Assembly: GCA_030531165.1 (NCBI GenBank)
Contig: JAUNOI010000012.1
Location: 1-44,664 of the forward strand
Direction of reading: 5' to 3'
DNA: 44,664 nt
DNA from: Lachnospiraceae bacterium
Lineage (GTDB): Bacteria > Bacillota > Clostridia > Lachnospirales > Lachnospiraceae
The translations under genes were made by a program, and so were the position numbers. Positions 42,557 to 44,664 of the stretch are shown one piece after another. The notes below the pieces were generated by a model. The model was not told the DNA's origin. It saw only the letters and a list, made by a program, of their open reading frames with translations, and searched no databases. Numbering within the stretch: the first letter of the stretch is position 1; each line of letters begins with the position of its first letter.

Positions 42557-42973
42557 TCACTTTGTGTCCCAACAAAGGATGTATTCCCCATCTGCTTTTA
42601 CAAATTTAGTGACCGCATGGTAACGCTTTCCTTCCTCCACAACAATGGTAGCAGTAGGTGTTTCATCATCAAGTTTTAGAATGATTTCACCTTTATTTCC
42701 TTGTATTTCTACATAAACAGTTCCTTTTGTCATACTTTTTGAAAAAGTAAACTGATACTTTTTTCCTTTCTCAAGGCAAATAACTCGTTTCGTCATGCCA
42801 TTACAAGAAGAAAATTTTGCCTTCATGCAATTTTTTGTTTTTCCAAACGGAACAGACCCCTTATAAAACAGAGCAGCTTTGGCTTTGTATACCAAAAATC
42901 CATTTGTATAAAGAATATAAGCAAAAATGATTGCCATAGTTAGTAGTACAAAAATAAGCAGTATATTTTCCAT
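42557..42973 (-). CDS. Small membrane-anchored protein of unknown role
   Basis: A 138-residue protein with one N-terminal helix (about residues 4-26) and a beta-rich outer domain (KGTVYVEIQGNKGEIILKLDD, then EYILCWDT). I do not recognise a family; the outer part could be a small beta-sandwich. The start has AAGGAGAA. It lies 90 bases downstream of the XRE regulator gene on the same strand and may be its target. Confidence 0.65.
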   Translation of the reverse strand: MENILLIFVLLTMAIIFAYILYTNGFLVYKAKAALFYKGSVPFGKTKNCMKAKFSSCNGMTKRVICLEKGKKYQFTFSKSMTKGTVYVEIQGNKGEIILKLDDETPTATIVVEEGKRYHAVTKFVKADGEYILCWDTK

Positions 42974-43066
42974 AAAATTCTCCTTACAAAGCCCAGATTT
43001 CTTTAATACAAAATCTCCTCAATCTTATAAACCTAGGCAAATCACTCTGAGTTTGTGCCAATCATA

Positions 43067-43510
43067 TCATTTCCAATGTTTTAATTGTGAAAGATATGTG
43101 TTAAATTGAACTCGACGCTCTTCATCCGCTAAATTTTCAGGATTCGGCATATGGGTAACTAGATAATTAATCAGAGAATCTTTCGATTTATATGCAAATT
43201 CACCATCTGTATAGCACCATTTACAATAATCCTCATTGTAGCCTCCATCCGGTTCACGGCTAATCAAGTCATCTTCGGTTAACGGCATGCCACAACATTG
43301 ACAAACAAGCTGTCGAGGCGAACCAAGAAGCGTGTTAATGGTTACATCAAATTCTTTCGACAATAATTTTAATGTATCTGTATTTGGCTGTGTCTCACCA
43401 GTTTCCCAACGACTAACTGCCTGTCTGGTAACCATCACCCGCTTTGCCATTTGTTCTTGTGTAAGATGATTTTTTTCACGTAAGGTTTTAAGTATATTTT
43501 TTATCTCCAT
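43067..43510 (-). CDS. XRE-family regulator with zinc ribbon
   Basis: A 147-residue protein. Residues 1-62 are an XRE helix-turn-helix (LREKNHLTQEQMAKRVMVTRQAVSRWETG). The C-terminal part is a zinc-ribbon domain with CQCCGMPL and YCKWCYTDGEF, four to five Cys as zinc ligands. This fusion is common in clostridia and usually regulates a neighbouring gene; target here unknown. The start has AGGAGGAAC. Confidence 0.88.
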   Translation of the reverse strand: MEIKNILKTLREKNHLTQEQMAKRVMVTRQAVSRWETGETQPNTDTLKLLSKEFDVTINTLLGSPRQLVCQCCGMPLTEDDLISREPDGGYNEDYCKWCYTDGEFAYKSKDSLINYLVTHMPNPENLADEERRVQFNTYLSQLKHWK

Positions 43511-43602
43511 AACTGTTCCTCCTAGATATTAGTATATCTTAATTATGGACTAACACTGCGATTTCAGCAAGCAACTCGCTGTTGCTATAAATAATCAATT
43601 TA

Positions 43603-43830
43603 TTACACAACAAAAAAATTCTTCGTGAATCCCTGTTTTGACTCAAGTAACTCTATTTCTGCAGCAACACTTGCCTTGTCTCTACTTGACAAAATACGCT
43701 GATAGTACATTGTATTTATCTGTCTATTTAACTGCCTGGAACTCCATCCTGCTTTTGCAGCTTCTTCAGTATAAAATTTTCTTTCATCTTCATTGGAAAT
43801 TCTCATTAAGAAGCGATAATGTGTCCACAT
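43603..43830 (-). pseudogene. YhcG (DUF1016) N-terminal fragment
   Basis: The reading frame gives WTHYRFLMRISNEDERKFYT, then EEAAKAGWSSRQLNRQINTMYYQRILSSRDK, matching the N-terminal domain of YhcG-family PDDEXK nucleases. The rest of that protein, including the nuclease domain, is missing. The fragment joins directly to the broken deoD sequence, which points to a deletion or insertion scar. Confidence 0.7.
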
Positions 43831-44329
43831 CATCATGATAAAAAATATCCGTTGATAAAATATTACCAGCAACCGTTTTTATTTTCATTCGTTCTCCTGC
43901 TTCTACTACTGCTCTGGCTAATTCAAAATCAGCCGTAGGTGCATAGGTTCCAGGCAGATGATATTGTTTGGCATAAGCAGAATCTGTACTGGCACCGATT
44001 CCAATTACAACATCCCTTAATTGAACCCAGTCGCTAATAGCTCCAGCTGTTCCAATTCTGATAATCTGCTCTACATCATAAAAGTGAAAAAGTTCATATG
44101 TGTAGATTCCTACGGACGGCATTCCCATGCCTCCTCCGCATACGGTTACTTTCTTTCCCTGATATTCCCCTGTGAATGCCAGCATATTTCTGATTTCATT
44201 GACACATTCATAATTTTCAAGAAATGTTTCCGCAATAAACTTTGCTCTTAATGGATCTCCAGGCATCAATACGATCTATGCAATCTGTTCCTTTTTTGCC
44301 CCCATATGTGGAGTTGGTATATTACTCAT
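43829..44329 (-). pseudogene. deoD: deoD purine nucleoside phosphorylase pseudogene
   Basis: From ATG at 44329, with AAGGAG upstream, the frame reads MSNIPTPHMGAKKEQIA and then TAG (44276-44278) where relatives have a coding residue. It continues in the same frame as MPGDPLRAKFIAETFLENY, the phosphate-binding GTAGAISDWVQLRDVV, and TDIFYHDDV, then leaves DeoD homology at about 43829. About a third of the protein is missing. Re-initiation at 44266 could make a fragment, but without the C-terminal part it would be inactive. Confidence 0.85.
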
Positions 44330-44455
44330 TCTCCTTCCTGTTCTATCATTCCATATCATTATTATAACATTCTTGTAACGTCTCTGAAACCTTCATCCCC
44401 TGTATTAAAATTGCATTTTTCGACTCTAAAATTTACTTCATCTAAAATCATTCTG

Positions 44456-44626
44456 CTAAAGTAATTTTGCCATTCCCATAACCCGAGTACCACTAATCTT
44501 ACCATTTGTTAATTGTACTTGGGATAAAATCCGACTGGGACACCCCATCGCAGCCCCTTGATAAATTGTATATGTATTCCATCCTTCATGTGCTCTCTCT
44601 GAAACAAACTGGTCCTCTGTCAAGAT
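44456..44626 (-). pseudogene. Possible PhzF-family C-terminal remnant
   Basis: A minus-strand frame between two stops reads EGWNTYTIYQGAAMGCPSRI, then SQVQLTNGKISGTRVMGMAKLL. This resembles the end of PhzF-like isomerases (QG-x-MGRPS-x-I). There is no start codon in reach. Assignment is tentative. Confidence 0.4.
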
Positions 44627-44664
44627 TTAGTACAAGTTAAAATGAGAATTTTCTCCCCCATTTT

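Noticed and set aside
1-44664. CRISPR array, tRNA, rRNA or prophage
   Set aside because: No regularly spaced repeats, cloverleaf with conserved T-loop, rRNA sequence or phage gene block was found by eye on either strand.

Overview
The window looks like chromosome of a low-GC anaerobic Firmicute, most likely a gut clostridium of the Lachnospiraceae type. This is inferred from the AT-rich DNA, strong AGGAGG ribosome sites, short U-tailed terminators, a PTS-driven sugar operon with a SorC regulator, PadR/DUF2812 and HAAS-type modules, an archaeal-type rubredoxin-glutamate synthase protein and a lone citrate synthase. I see no rRNA, tRNA, CRISPR array, phage block or intact insertion sequence. 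Most genes lie on the minus strand.

Positions 1-7000 hold a sugar or polyol phosphate operon. In transcription order it has a SorC-family regulator, a COG4091-like dehydrogenase with a SAF domain, a short TIM-like isomerase, a long YjbQ-family protein, a class II ketose-bisphosphate aldolase, glucitol-type PTS enzyme IIA, an unknown membrane protein and GutM. The same 18-base sequence sits 9-10 bases upstream of the -35 box of both the regulator promoter and a second promoter in front of gutM. This suggests that SorC activates two linked transcription units. The other PTS subunits probably lie beyond position 1. The substrate is unknown; a tetritol or similar polyol is my inference.

Positions 7-23 kb hold an SDR dehydrogenase, a CmpB-like membrane protein, serine acetyltransferase, tryptophanyl-tRNA synthetase, and a zinc-uptake operon (zur-znuA-znuC-znuB-HAD) with a perfect 39-bp palindrome over its promoter. 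These are followed by a polysaccharide deacetylase overlapping no gene but tightly coupled to a small alarmone synthetase, a GpsA-like dehydrogenase divergent from a LacI regulator with three palindromic sites between them, citrate synthase, and a three-gene cluster of two membrane proteins and a Cof-type HAD.

Positions 23-36.4 kb hold an SH3-NlpC/P60 cell-wall hydrolase, an OFA-type MFS transporter with a LysR regulator, a ZIP metal transporter, two MATE exporters, a water-forming-type NADH oxidase, a Cof-type HAD beside a decayed HAD remnant, a DUF2812-PadR operon, a deleted copy of the NlpC gene, and the rubredoxin-glutamate synthase protein.

Positions 36.4-44.7 kb hold a PadR-FtsW/RodA-like operon with the same twin-operator promoter design as the DUF2812-PadR operon, then proA, a methionine gamma-lyase-like gene and its divergent LysR regulator. 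The last 2 kb is a decay zone: a small membrane protein, an XRE zinc-ribbon regulator, a YhcG fragment fused to a deoD pseudogene with an early stop codon, and a possible PhzF tail.
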